A stretch of DNA of 32,955 nucleotides from positions 1 through 32,955 of the forward strand of contig JAJDEQ010000074.1 of the NCBI GenBank assembly GCA_029259695.1, given 5' to 3'. This document shows, piece after piece, positions 23,983 through 31,443 of the stretch. The notes under the pieces were generated by a model. It was not told the origin of the DNA. It ran no database searches and worked only from the letters and a program-made list of their open reading frames with translations. Position 1 is the first letter of the stretch, and each line of letters begins with the position of its first letter. The translations under genes were made by a program, and so were the position numbers. The stretch is from Planctomycetota bacterium (GTDB taxonomy: Bacteria > Planctomycetota > B15-G4).

Positions 23983-25845
23983 ATGCTGCGTAGATCCCCC
24001 CTTGGCTTGATCGGCCTGCTCGGCCTGACCCTCGGCGCCCTGAGCCCGGTGACCCCGGCCCAGAACCGCGAACTGACCCTCGAGCACCTGCGCAACGCAG
24101 GCGCGACCTTCCTGGGCGAAGCCGCCAGCGACAACGCCGGCCAGTCGGTCTCCGGTGCCGGCGACGTCAACGACGACGGCTTCGACGACATCATCATCGG
24201 CGCGAACCTGGCCGACCCCAACGGCGGTGAGTCGGGGCAGGTGTACATCTTCTTCGGCGGGCACGAGGTGCTCGAAGGCACGTTCGACCTCGGCGACGCG
24301 GACGTCGTCATCAACGGCCAGGCCGGCGGTGACGAGGCCGGCATCTCGGTCGCCGGCGCCGGCGACTTCAACGACGACGGCATCGATGACGTGATCATCG
24401 GCGCCTGGCGCGAGGACCTCGGTCCGGACACGGACGGCGGCCGCGCCTACATCGTCTTCGGCGCGGCGAACCTCGCCAGCACCAGCCCGATCGAGCTGAG
24501 TTCGCTCGGGACCGCCGGCGTGACCTTCGACGCCGAGGACCTCGACGCCTTCTCAGGCAACCTGACCGGCGTCTCGGTCGACGGCGCAGGCGACGTGAAC
24601 GACGACGGCGTCGATGACGTGATCATCGGCGCCAGCACGGCCACGCCCTCGCTCAACTTCCAGGGTCGGGTGTACCTGGTGTACGGATCCTCCAGCATCT
24701 CGGGCACGGTCGACCTGTCCACGCTCGGCTCGGGCGGGGTCAAGATCGACGGCGCGAGCAGCGGTGACCGGCTGGGAGCATCGGTGGCCGGCTGCGGCGA
24801 CGTGAACGGCGACGGCATCAACGACGTCATCATGGGCGCCGAGAACGCCAACCCGAACGGCAACAACTCGGGCCAGGCCTACGTGTTCTACGGCAGCAGC
24901 AGCCTGGCATCCTCCTTGTCGGCGAGCGCCGCCGACCTGAGCATCAACGGCGCCGCGGGCGGCGACCGCCTCGGCAACTTCGTGGCCAGCGCGGGCGACG
25001 TGAACGGCGACACGTTCGACGACATGCTCGTGAACGCGACGCGCCCTCCGGGAACGACGTTCCACGGTCGCACCTTCCTGGTCTACGGCGGCAGCTCACT
25101 GCCGAGCACGATCGAGGTCTCCACCCTGGGCACGGCCGGCGTGATCATCGATGCGACCGCGGCGAGTGAGGGCGGTGGCACGGCCCTCGCCGGTGGCGGT
25201 GACGTGAACCGGGACTTCGTCGAAGACCTGATCATCGGCGCGCTCAACGCCGACCCCGCGGCCGGCGGCCTGAACCGCGGCCAGGCCTACCTGCTCTACG
25301 GCGACAGCTCGTTCCCGAACACCCTGCCGCTGTCGTCCTTCGACGCCGACGGCGTGGTCTTCAACGGTGTGACCGACCAGGATCGCGCCGGCTCGTCGGT
25401 GTCGATCGTGGGTGACGTGGACGCGGACGGATTCGCCGACATCCTGATCGGCGCACGACTGACCGATGGCAACGCCGCCGACTCCGGTGCGGCCTACCTG
25501 GTCTACGGCGCGTGCCACTTCCTGCAGGCCGCGGGCCCCGTGGCCGAGGGCGGTACGCTGGAGCTGCGAGCACACGGCACGCCCAGCGTGAACTACCTGC
25601 TGCTGGCTTCGCTGGGCAGGTTCCCGACGGCGCTCAGCACCGGCAAGGGGCCGTTCTACCTGCAGGACCCGCTGATCGAGTTGTTCATCCTGCCGTTCGC
25701 AGCCAACGGTGAGTCCAACCTCTCGCTGCCGATCCCGGTGTTCGTGCCCAGCATCGTGGGGCTGACGCTGCACATGCAGGCGCTGCAGACGCCGCAGGGG
25801 CTGCACTGCGACCTGAGCGACCTGCTCACCTTCACCATCGAGTAG
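23983..25845 (+). CDS. Secreted FG-GAP seven-bladed beta-propeller protein
   Basis: A 620-residue protein from the ATG at 23983, preferred because GGAGG ends 8 bases upstream; an ATG at 23968 would put that site inside the gene. Residues 1-25 form a Sec signal peptide (LGLIGLLGLTLGAL ... PAQ). Seven integrin-alpha-like FG-GAP repeats follow, each with a calcium-loop core such as GDVNDDGFDDIIIGA, GDFNDDGIDDVIIGA, GDVNGDGINDVIMGA and GDVDADGFADILIGA. Repeats 5 and 6 are looser (GDVNGDTFDDMLVNA, GDVNRDFVEDLIIGA). The last ~110 residues form a separate domain (ELRAHGTPSVNYLL ... GLTLHMQALQTPQG) resembling the tail of the propeller at 26767-28035. Probably a surface or outer-membrane-associated adhesion or structural protein; ligand unknown. 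Confidence 0.92.
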   Translation: MLRRSPLGLIGLLGLTLGALSPVTPAQNRELTLEHLRNAGATFLGEAASDNAGQSVSGAGDVNDDGFDDIIIGANLADPNGGESGQVYIFFGGHEVLEGTFDLGDADVVINGQAGGDEAGISVAGAGDFNDDGIDDVIIGAWREDLGPDTDGGRAYIVFGAANLASTSPIELSSLGTAGVTFDAEDLDAFSGNLTGVSVDGAGDVNDDGVDDVIIGASTATPSLNFQGRVYLVYGSSSISGTVDLSTLGSGGVKIDGASSGDRLGASVAGCGDVNGDGINDVIMGAENANPNGNNSGQAYVFYGSSSLASSLSASAADLSINGAAGGDRLGNFVASAGDVNGDTFDDMLVNATRPPGTTFHGRTFLVYGGSSLPSTIEVSTLGTAGVIIDATAASEGGGTALAGGGDVNRDFVEDLIIGALNADPAAGGLNRGQAYLLYGDSSFPNTLPLSSFDADGVVFNGVTDQDRAGSSVSIVGDVDADGFADILIGARLTDGNAADSGAAYLVYGACHFLQAAGPVAEGGTLELRAHGTPSVNYLLLASLGRFPTALSTGKGPFYLQDPLIELFILPFAANGESNLSLPIPVFVPSIVGLTLHMQALQTPQGLHCDLSDLLTFTIE

Positions 25846-25891
25846 GTCGCAGCCCCGCGCGCGCCGGGTGGAGACACTCAGCGCATCCCCG

Positions 25892-25929
25892 CCAGCGGGC
25901 GGCTCGCCGAGCAAGCGGGCCCCCGCTGG
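25892..25929. terminator. Candidate bidirectional terminator between convergent genes
   Basis: CCAGCGGG (25892-25899) pairs perfectly with CCCGCTGG (25922-25929); a tight inner hairpin GCTC-GCC-GAGC lies in the loop. It sits in the 102 bp between the stops of the FG-GAP gene and the rhodanese gene. No clear U-tract on either side. Confidence 0.35.
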
Positions 25930-25947
25930 TCGGGAGCGGGCGGCTGC

Positions 25948-26490
25948 TCAGGAGCCGCGATCGACCTCGCCGCGCCAGCCGTTCATCCCGCCCTCCACGT
26001 TGAACACGTTGAGGAAGCCGCGGTTGGCCAGGTACTCCGAGGCGCCCGTGCTGCGCCCTCCGCCGGCGCACGTGACGAAGATCGTGCGGCCGTCCCGCGC
26101 CACTTCGTTGAGGCGCGCTTCCAGCTCATCCACGGGGATGTGCTGTGCACCCGGGATGTGACCGCTGTTCCATTCCTGTTCCGTGCGCACGTCGACCACG
26201 TAGGGAGACTTGCCCGCCTCGTGGTCGGACTGCACCTGCGCCATGGCCACGTTGCGATAGAGACGGTTCTCCTTGATCATCTCCGGGGCGACGTCCTTGC
26301 CGCCGGCCATCAACGCGGAGAGTTTGCGCAGGACGTCGAACTCCTTGCGCAGCTCCTCGCTCGCACCGCCGTTCACCACGGCGTCACGACGCAGCTGATC
26401 CACCGTCGACTGCAGCGCCTTGGCCTGCTTGCGCGCACTCAGCGCCAACAGCAACGCCAACCCCAACAGGATCCACAAGAGCCAGTCCAT
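25948..26490 (-). CDS. Membrane-anchored rhodanese-domain protein
   Basis: A 180-residue protein. Residues 2-19 (DWLLWILLGLALLLALSA) are a single N-terminal membrane helix, followed by a Lys/Arg/Gln coiled-coil-like stretch to about 60. The rhodanese domain covers about 75-178: YVVDVRTEQEWNSGHIPGA (97-115) and the active loop CAGGGRS with Cys at 141, then FNVEGGMNGWRGE. The intact Cys loop suggests persulfide (sulfurtransferase) chemistry, with topology placing the domain on one membrane face. The ATG at 26490 is 8 bases after GAGG; a GTG directly before it is an alternative. Physiological sulfur donor and acceptor are unknown. Confidence 0.9.
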   Translation of the reverse strand: MDWLLWILLGLALLLALSARKQAKALQSTVDQLRRDAVVNGGASEELRKEFDVLRKLSALMAGGKDVAPEMIKENRLYRNVAMAQVQSDHEAGKSPYVVDVRTEQEWNSGHIPGAQHIPVDELEARLNEVARDGRTIFVTCAGGGRSTGASEYLANRGFLNVFNVEGGMNGWRGEVDRGS

Positions 26491-26766
26491 CACGCATTCC
26501 TCGTTCGCACCGGACGTCGTCGTTCACGCCGGGCGCAATCGTCCAGCGAACGCCCGCGCGCGGCCGGACCGGACGCGGGATGACAGCCGCGCCGGTCGTC
26601 GCCGGTCTCGACTCCGGTCGCTCCCGGGCGCGGAGCCGCGCAGGCTAGCAAAGGCCGGCTCCCCGGTCCCGACCGGCCCGCACTCGCAATCCCGAGCCGC
26701 CCGCAATCCCGAGCAGCCCGGTCACGAAGCGGCGCGGTCCGCGCTCAGCCGGTTGCCGCGCTCAGC
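26491..26766. other. 276 bp gap with a 13-bp direct repeat
   Basis: Lies between two minus-strand genes. CGCAATCCCGAGC occurs twice (26685-26697 and 26702-26714) at a 17-base period, and CCGCGCTCAGC twice near 26740-26765. No gene, tRNA or strong promoter was recognised; a TAGCCT on the minus strand (26647-26642) fits TANNNT but lacks support. Confidence 0.4.
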
Positions 26767-28035
26767 TCAGTTGCCGATCAGCTCTTGCAGCCCGTTGGAC
26801 ATGGACACGCCGGCCGGCGCGCCGGGATCGACGGCCAGGACCTGCAGGTAGAGGCTGATCCCGACGAACAGCGGCTCGTCGGGAAGCTCGAACGGCACCA
26901 CGATGCGGCCCGCGCCGGCGCCCACGCCCGGAAACACGAGCGGGATCAACGCCCAGGCCTGGGTCACGTCCACCAGCAGTTGGCCCTGTTTGAAGGGCAC
27001 GGAGCCCGGTCCGATGCCCCACGCCAGCGAACCCGTGGTCCCGCCCAACACGCCGCGCACCTCGATCGCGGTGCCCGCCCCGATGCAGGGCGAGAAGATC
27101 CCGCCGAGCTCGGGCGTGATGCCCGCGCTGCCTGCCAACCCCGCGCCGTAGGGGATGAAGCGACCGGTGCACGGCGGATGGTCGTTCGGCACGGCGACGC
27201 CGTCCCACTCCCCCGTGCTGGTGTCTTGCGAGATCACGCTGAGCTGACCCAGCGCATCGATGTGCACCAGCGAGGAGTTGCGCGTCGTCACCAGCAGGCC
27301 GCCGAGGTGCGACAGCTTCACGTCGTTCGGGCGCACCATGAACGGGTCGTCGCAGAACACTTCGGCTTCGCCGGTGGCGAGCCGGATGCGCACGATCAGG
27401 TTGCTGTTGTAACTCGCGATGAACAGGTTGCCCGAGCCGTCGACGGCGAGCCCGCCCGGCTGGTTCAGCAGCCCCCCCCCGTCACTGGCCAGGAACGCCT
27501 GACCGCCGGTGTCGATGCCGGCGACGGTGTCGTTGGTGTTGTTGGAGACGTAGAGCGTGCCGTCGGGGCCGTAGCCGAGCCCGCCGGGACCGGCGATCAG
27601 ACCGCCGGAGGTGACCGCGTCGTGCAGCAGGGTCTGGTTGCCCTGGGCGTCGAGCAACACGACCGTCTCCTGGAAGATGTCGGACACCGCCAGCTGCCCG
27701 CTGGGCGACTCGGCGATGGTCACCGGGGTCGACAGCAGGCCGCCCGCCGCGAAGGGCGTGATCACACCGGTGTCGCTGATCTTGAACACGGCGCCGAGCG
27801 CGCGGTCCGGGATGTAGAGCGACCCGTCGACGGACCACACGCCGTAGAAGGGGATGCCGAGCCCCACCGCGAAGGGCTCGAGCAACAGCGTGTCGGAGTC
27901 CAGCCGGTAGATGCCGCCGCCCTGGGGTCCGCTGGGCAGCGACAGGTAGTAGTCGTCTTCGTCCAACGCGACCGCCGGGGCGGCCGCGGCGACGAGGGAC
28001 AACAGGCAGGCGGCAATTCGGGGTACGTCTCGCAC
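26767..28035 (-). CDS. Secreted SMP-30/NHL-type beta-propeller protein
   Basis: A 422-residue protein starting at a GTG at 28035 with GGAG six bases upstream; the open frame beyond it runs into the pentanucleotide repeat and is not coding. A Sec signal spans about 1-24 (IAACLLSLVAAAAPAVA). Propeller strands repeat a pattern of xxPxGLxxxxDGxLYVSN: YGVWSVDGSLYIPD, GPGGLGYGPDGTLYVSN, QPGGLAVDGSGNLFIAS, RPNDVKLSHLGGLLVTT. The last ~110 residues (EVRGVLGGTTGSLAWGIG ... LFVGISLYLQVLAVDPGAPAG) form a tail domain like that of the FG-GAP protein. The function is unknown; the propeller may bind a ligand or have lactonase-like ancestry, with no catalytic residues assigned. Confidence 0.87.
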   Translation of the reverse strand: MRDVPRIAACLLSLVAAAAPAVALDEDDYYLSLPSGPQGGGIYRLDSDTLLLEPFAVGLGIPFYGVWSVDGSLYIPDRALGAVFKISDTGVITPFAAGGLLSTPVTIAESPSGQLAVSDIFQETVVLLDAQGNQTLLHDAVTSGGLIAGPGGLGYGPDGTLYVSNNTNDTVAGIDTGGQAFLASDGGGLLNQPGGLAVDGSGNLFIASYNSNLIVRIRLATGEAEVFCDDPFMVRPNDVKLSHLGGLLVTTRNSSLVHIDALGQLSVISQDTSTGEWDGVAVPNDHPPCTGRFIPYGAGLAGSAGITPELGGIFSPCIGAGTAIEVRGVLGGTTGSLAWGIGPGSVPFKQGQLLVDVTQAWALIPLVFPGVGAGAGRIVVPFELPDEPLFVGISLYLQVLAVDPGAPAGVSMSNGLQELIGN

Positions 28036-28071
28036 GGCATTCTCCAGGAGGCGGCGCCGGAGGGAGTCCCC

Positions 28072-28077
28072 ATGGTA
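28072..28077 (-). promoter_or_regulatory. Candidate -10 hexamer TACCAT for the SMP-30-type gene
   Basis: TACCAT on the minus strand fits TANNNT and would give a leader of about 30 bases carrying the GGAG site before the GTG at 28035. No -35 is seen. Low confidence. Confidence 0.22.
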
Positions 28078-28180
28078 TCCGCCGGAACGGGGCCCGACGG
28101 CCGCAGGCCACGGCGCGTGGTCTCCAGACCGCGACGGAACGGCACGCGTCCCGCAACGCGAACCGGCTGACGCAAGAAAC

Positions 28181-28255
28181 CACGCCACGCCACACCCCGG
28201 CACGGCACCGCACCGCACGCCACGCCCCGGCAGGCCCCAGCACGGCACGGCACGG
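28181..28255. repeat. Degenerate pentanucleotide tandem array, 15 units
   Basis: From 28181 to 28255 the sequence keeps a 5-base register through 15 units: CACGC (four), CACGG (four), CACCG (two), CCCGG (two) and single CACAC, CAGGC and CCCAG. A higher-order copy is visible, with CACGC CACGC near 28181 and again near 28216, each followed by a CCCGG unit. It lies in the 314 bp gap between the divergent SMP-30-type and mutY genes, the rest of which (28036-28180 and 28256-28336) shows no gene. Confidence 0.8.
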
Positions 28256-28336
28256 CCGCCGGGTGCCGTCGTCGGACCACCGGGTCATCTGGAGCGCGGC
28301 GCGCCGGCTGGTCTGGGCCCGTGCGAGCCGAGCACA

Positions 28337-28342
28337 TACGCT
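28337..28342 (+). promoter_or_regulatory. Candidate -10 hexamer TACGCT for a leaderless mutY transcript
   Basis: TACGCT fits TANNNT and is followed by 7 bases and the ATG at 28350. There is no Shine-Dalgarno at that ATG. No -35 box recognised. Confidence 0.35.
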
Positions 28343-28349
28343 GGGATGC

Positions 28350-29534
28350 ATGGCTCGACGTCCCGCCCCTCGCCAGCGCTCGAAGCGCACCCGCTTGGAA
28401 CAGCGCGCGAGTCCGGGCAAGAGCGGGCCGGTGCCCGGCGGCATCGTCGAGTTGCGGCGCCGGTTGTTGGGCTGGTTCGACACCAACCAGCGCGACCTGC
28501 CCGGGCGCCGCACGGCCGACCCGTGGGCGATCCTGGTGAGCGAGATCATGCTGCAGCAGACCACGGTGGCGGCAGCGGTCCCCTACTACGAACGCTTCCT
28601 GGCCCGCTGGCCGCGCCCCGCCGATCTGGCCTGTGCCGCGACCGACGAACTGCTGGCCGAGTGGTCCGGCCTCGGGTACTACCGGCGCGCGCGCCTGCTG
28701 CACGACGCGGCGCGCAGGGTGGCCGACGCGGGCGGCGCCATGCCGGACGGTGCCGATGCCCTCGCGGCCCTCCCCGGTGTAGGGCGCTACACCGCGGCAG
28801 CCGTGGCCTCGATCGCCTACGGCGAGCCGGTGGCAGCGGTCGACGGCAACGTCGAGCGCGTCGTCACGCGGCTGCTGGCCCTGCCGGGCAATCCCCGACA
28901 GGCTGCCGTGGCGCGCGCCATCCGGGACGGAGCGCAAGCGCTCCTCGATCCGCGCCGCGCCGGGAGCTTCAACCAGTCGCTGATGGAGCTGGGCGCCACC
29001 ATCTGCCGCCCCACCCGTCCCCGGTGCCCCGACTGCCCCGTAGGTGACGGCTGCCTCGCACGCCTGCAGGGCGCTCCCGAGCGCTACCCGGAACTTCCCG
29101 CCCGCGCGGCCCCCACGCCGGTGACGCGGGTGGCCGCGCTGATCGGTCGCGGTCGTCACGCGCTGCTCGAACGCCGGCACGCCGCACCCAACGAGGGCTT
29201 CTTCGAGTTGCCATCGCTGGACCTGCCCGGCGGCACCGAGCCGCGGGCGGCGGACGGAGACGCGGCCTGGAGTGCCCTCGCCCTGCACCTGCGCTCCGCG
29301 TTCGGCATCCGCGTCACCCTCGACGAGGCGCTCTCGCCCCATCGCCACACGATCACGCGCTACCGGATCACGGTGCATCCCTTCGCCGGAACGCTATCCT
29401 CGGGCGCCGTGAAGTCCCCGCTCGCGTGGGTGGACCCCGCCCGGCCCGACCAGCCGCTGACCACGGCCACCCGTCGGATCCTGGCCCGCGTCCGCGCCAA
29501 CACCGAGCGCCGTGGATCGACGTCCAGAACCTGA
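28350..29534 (+). CDS. mutY: A/G-specific adenine DNA glycosylase MutY
   Basis: A 394-residue base-excision repair enzyme that removes adenine mispaired with 8-oxoguanine. The catalytic Glu is in SEIMLQQT (Glu about 65); the helix-hairpin-helix is LPGVGRYTAAAV (about 141-152); the catalytic Asp is in VDGN (about 165). The 4Fe-4S cluster Cys are at about 219, 226, 229 and 235 with the canonical C-x6-C-x2-C-x5-C spacing. A C-terminal MutT-like domain follows (about 260-380). The ATG at 28350 is chosen over a GTG at 28263 because the extra residues are unlike the family. The N-terminal 30 residues are basic. It opens a plus-strand run with ygfZ and sfsA. Confidence 0.95.
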   Translation: MARRPAPRQRSKRTRLEQRASPGKSGPVPGGIVELRRRLLGWFDTNQRDLPGRRTADPWAILVSEIMLQQTTVAAAVPYYERFLARWPRPADLACAATDELLAEWSGLGYYRRARLLHDAARRVADAGGAMPDGADALAALPGVGRYTAAAVASIAYGEPVAAVDGNVERVVTRLLALPGNPRQAAVARAIRDGAQALLDPRRAGSFNQSLMELGATICRPTRPRCPDCPVGDGCLARLQGAPERYPELPARAAPTPVTRVAALIGRGRHALLERRHAAPNEGFFELPSLDLPGGTEPRAADGDAAWSALALHLRSAFGIRVTLDEALSPHRHTITRYRITVHPFAGTLSSGAVKSPLAWVDPARPDQPLTTATRRILARVRANTERRGSTSRT

Positions 29535-29572
29535 ACACCCGGCCCGAGACCGGACTGGGAGGAACAGCCACC

Positions 29573-30613
29573 TTGCCCCCGACGACCGTCGACGAGATCA
29601 CCGCCATCCGCGCCCACGCGGCCAGCCTGGCCCCGGGCCTGCGCTTCGCCGTGCAACTCGGCGGCGCCGACCACCGCGAGTGGCTCGAGCGCATCGCCAG
29701 CAACCCCGTGCGCGACATCGTGCCGGGAGAAGTCCGGCAGGCCACGCTGATGGACGGCAAGGGCAAACTGCGCGCCGACCTGCGCGTGATCGCCGCCGAC
29801 GCCTGGCCGGGCCTGCTGCTCGACGTCCCCAGCGGCGGCAACAACGGCGGCGACAAGCTGCTGCGCCTGCTGGACATGTACGTGATCCAGGACGACGTCA
29901 GCCTGACCGACCTGCGTCCCACCCACACGTTCGTCTCGGTGCTCGGCCCCGACGCAGCCGCGGTCCTGCAGGCGCTCGACATCGAGCCGCCGGCCGCGCT
30001 GGAAGGCACCGGGCCAGCCGGCTCGGGCACGGTCGGCCAGGCCGCGTCGAGCGCAGGTCTGCTGGTGCTGCCCTCCGCGCTCGCGGGGACCGGCGGCTAC
30101 GACCTGCTCACGCCGATCGAGGAGGTCGAGACCCTGCTCGGACGACTCGACCAGGCGGGCGCCGCAGCGGTCACCCTCGAGGCGCTGGACATCGTGCGCA
30201 TCGAGCGCGGCCTGCCCTGGGCCGCCGACCTGGACGACGGCGTGATTCCCCTCGAGGCCGGCCTCGACGGCCACGTATCGATCACCAAGGGCTGTTATCC
30301 GGGTCAGGAGGTCGTCGCGCGCATCCTCAACCTGGGGCAGGTCGCACGCAGACTCGTGCGCCTCGAAGCGCCGGGGCAACACGCGTTGCAGGCCGGCAGC
30401 GAACTGCTCGGCACCGGCGACCACGCCGACAAGCCGGCCGGGACGCTCACCAGCTCCGCCTACGACCCCAGCGCCGACTGCACCCGCGCCCTGGGCTACG
30501 TGCGTCGGAACTCGTGGAGCAGCGGTGCAGCCGTCGTCGCGGCGAAACCCGACGGCCAGGTCACCCTGAGCGTGACCAGCCTCGCCGATCTCGAGGGCGG
30601 GCAGCCACAGTGA
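29573..30613 (+). CDS. ygfZ: YgfZ/GcvT-family folate-binding protein
   Basis: A 346-residue protein of the YgfZ group, tetrahydrofolate-dependent factors that support repair or assembly of iron-sulfur enzymes. The hallmark KGCYPGQE is at about 239-246 with the conserved Cys at 241; ITKG and EVVARI flank it. A TTG at 29573 is chosen as start because GGAGG (29558-29562) lies 10 bases upstream and it avoids a long overlap with mutY; an ATG at 29426 would overlap mutY by 109 bases. It follows mutY by 38 bases, and MutY is an Fe-S enzyme, which may explain the pairing. The GTG of sfsA overlaps its stop. Confidence 0.9.
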   Translation: MPPTTVDEITAIRAHAASLAPGLRFAVQLGGADHREWLERIASNPVRDIVPGEVRQATLMDGKGKLRADLRVIAADAWPGLLLDVPSGGNNGGDKLLRLLDMYVIQDDVSLTDLRPTHTFVSVLGPDAAAVLQALDIEPPAALEGTGPAGSGTVGQAASSAGLLVLPSALAGTGGYDLLTPIEEVETLLGRLDQAGAAAVTLEALDIVRIERGLPWAADLDDGVIPLEAGLDGHVSITKGCYPGQEVVARILNLGQVARRLVRLEAPGQHALQAGSELLGTGDHADKPAGTLTSSAYDPSADCTRALGYVRRNSWSSGAAVVAAKPDGQVTLSVTSLADLEGGQPQ

Positions 30614-31353
30614 CGTTCGATCCGCCGCTCCAACGCGGCGTGCTGTTGCGGCGCTACAAGCGCTTCCTGGCGGACGTGCGCCTCGACGACGGCACCGAGG
30701 TCACGGCGCACTGCACCAACACCGGGCGCATGACGGGATGCAGCGAACCCGGGAGCGAGGTCATGCTCTCGTACACCCCCCTGAGCGCAGACGGCCGCAC
30801 GCCGCGCAAGCTGCCGTTCACCCTGCGCCTGATCCGCGCCGGACGCACCTGGGTAAGCGTCGACACATCGATCCCCAACCGGGTCGTCGCCGACGCCCTG
30901 CGGCGCCGGCGCATCCCCGAGCTGGCCGAGTACGACACGGTGCGCACCGAGGTCCGCTTCGGCGTGGACCTCCGCAGCCGCATCGACGTGCTGCTCTCGG
31001 ACTCGTCGGCCGCGCTCCCCGACTGTTACGTCGAGGTCAAGAACGTGACCCTGCGCGGCCCCGGCCGCGCCGCGCTGTTCCCTGACGCCGTGAGCGAGAG
31101 GGGACTCAAGCACCTGCGCGAGCTGAGCCACGTGGTCGCGGAGGGGTACCGCGGCGTGCTGCTGCCGTTCGTGGCCCGCGCCGACTGCGATCACTTCGAC
31201 GCCGCCGCCGACATCGACCCGGCGTGGGCCGCCGGCCTGACCGAGGCCGCCGCCGCCGGCGTCGAGATCATGCCCTGGCGCGCCCGCATCGGCCGCCGGG
31301 GCGTGCACCTGGCGACGGCCCTGCCCTGGGTCGGTGCCGCGGCGCGTTCCTGA
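30610..31353 (+). CDS. sfsA: SfsA family protein (DNA/RNA nuclease-fold)
   Basis: A 247-residue protein starting at GTG 30610, which overlaps the ygfZ stop as GTGA. SfsA features in order: LLRRYKRFLADVRL with an OB-fold-like N-terminus, HCTNTGRMTGCSEPG (about 35-49), a SIPNRVVADAL segment (about 87-97), then the restriction-endonuclease-like core with RSRIDVLLSD and YVEVKNVTL (about 140-148), whose D and E-x-K match a PD-(D/E)XK site. It was first described in E. coli as a sugar-fermentation stimulation protein; biochemical role is still poorly defined. Co-transcription with ygfZ is likely. Confidence 0.92.
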   Translation: MTFDPPLQRGVLLRRYKRFLADVRLDDGTEVTAHCTNTGRMTGCSEPGSEVMLSYTPLSADGRTPRKLPFTLRLIRAGRTWVSVDTSIPNRVVADALRRRRIPELAEYDTVRTEVRFGVDLRSRIDVLLSDSSAALPDCYVEVKNVTLRGPGRAALFPDAVSERGLKHLRELSHVVAEGYRGVLLPFVARADCDHFDAAADIDPAWAAGLTEAAAAGVEIMPWRARIGRRGVHLATALPWVGAAARS

Positions 31354-31430
31354 GCCGAGCCGCAGGTCCCCGAGACCGCCCCGACCGGCTTCCGGGGCAG
31401 CTCATGGGAGAATTGCGGCCCGGAGCTGCT

Positions 31431-31436
31431 TATCAT
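31431..31436 (+). promoter_or_regulatory. Candidate -10 hexamer TATCAT for a leaderless fabI transcript
   Basis: TATCAT matches TATAAT at five of six bases and lies 7 bases (CCCCGGC) before the fabI ATG at 31444. No Shine-Dalgarno is present. The expected transcription start coincides with the start codon. Confidence 0.5.
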
Positions 31437-31443
31437 CCCCGGC

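Noticed and set aside
28036..28248. Extension of the propeller gene upstream through the pentamer array
   Set aside because: The added residues are Arg/Cys/Trp-rich with no signal peptide at their start. A GTG at 28035 has GGAG six bases upstream and directly precedes a Sec signal.
28181..28255. Reading the pentamer array as a CRISPR-like or REP-type element
   Set aside because: Units are contiguous 5-mers without spacers or dyad symmetry.
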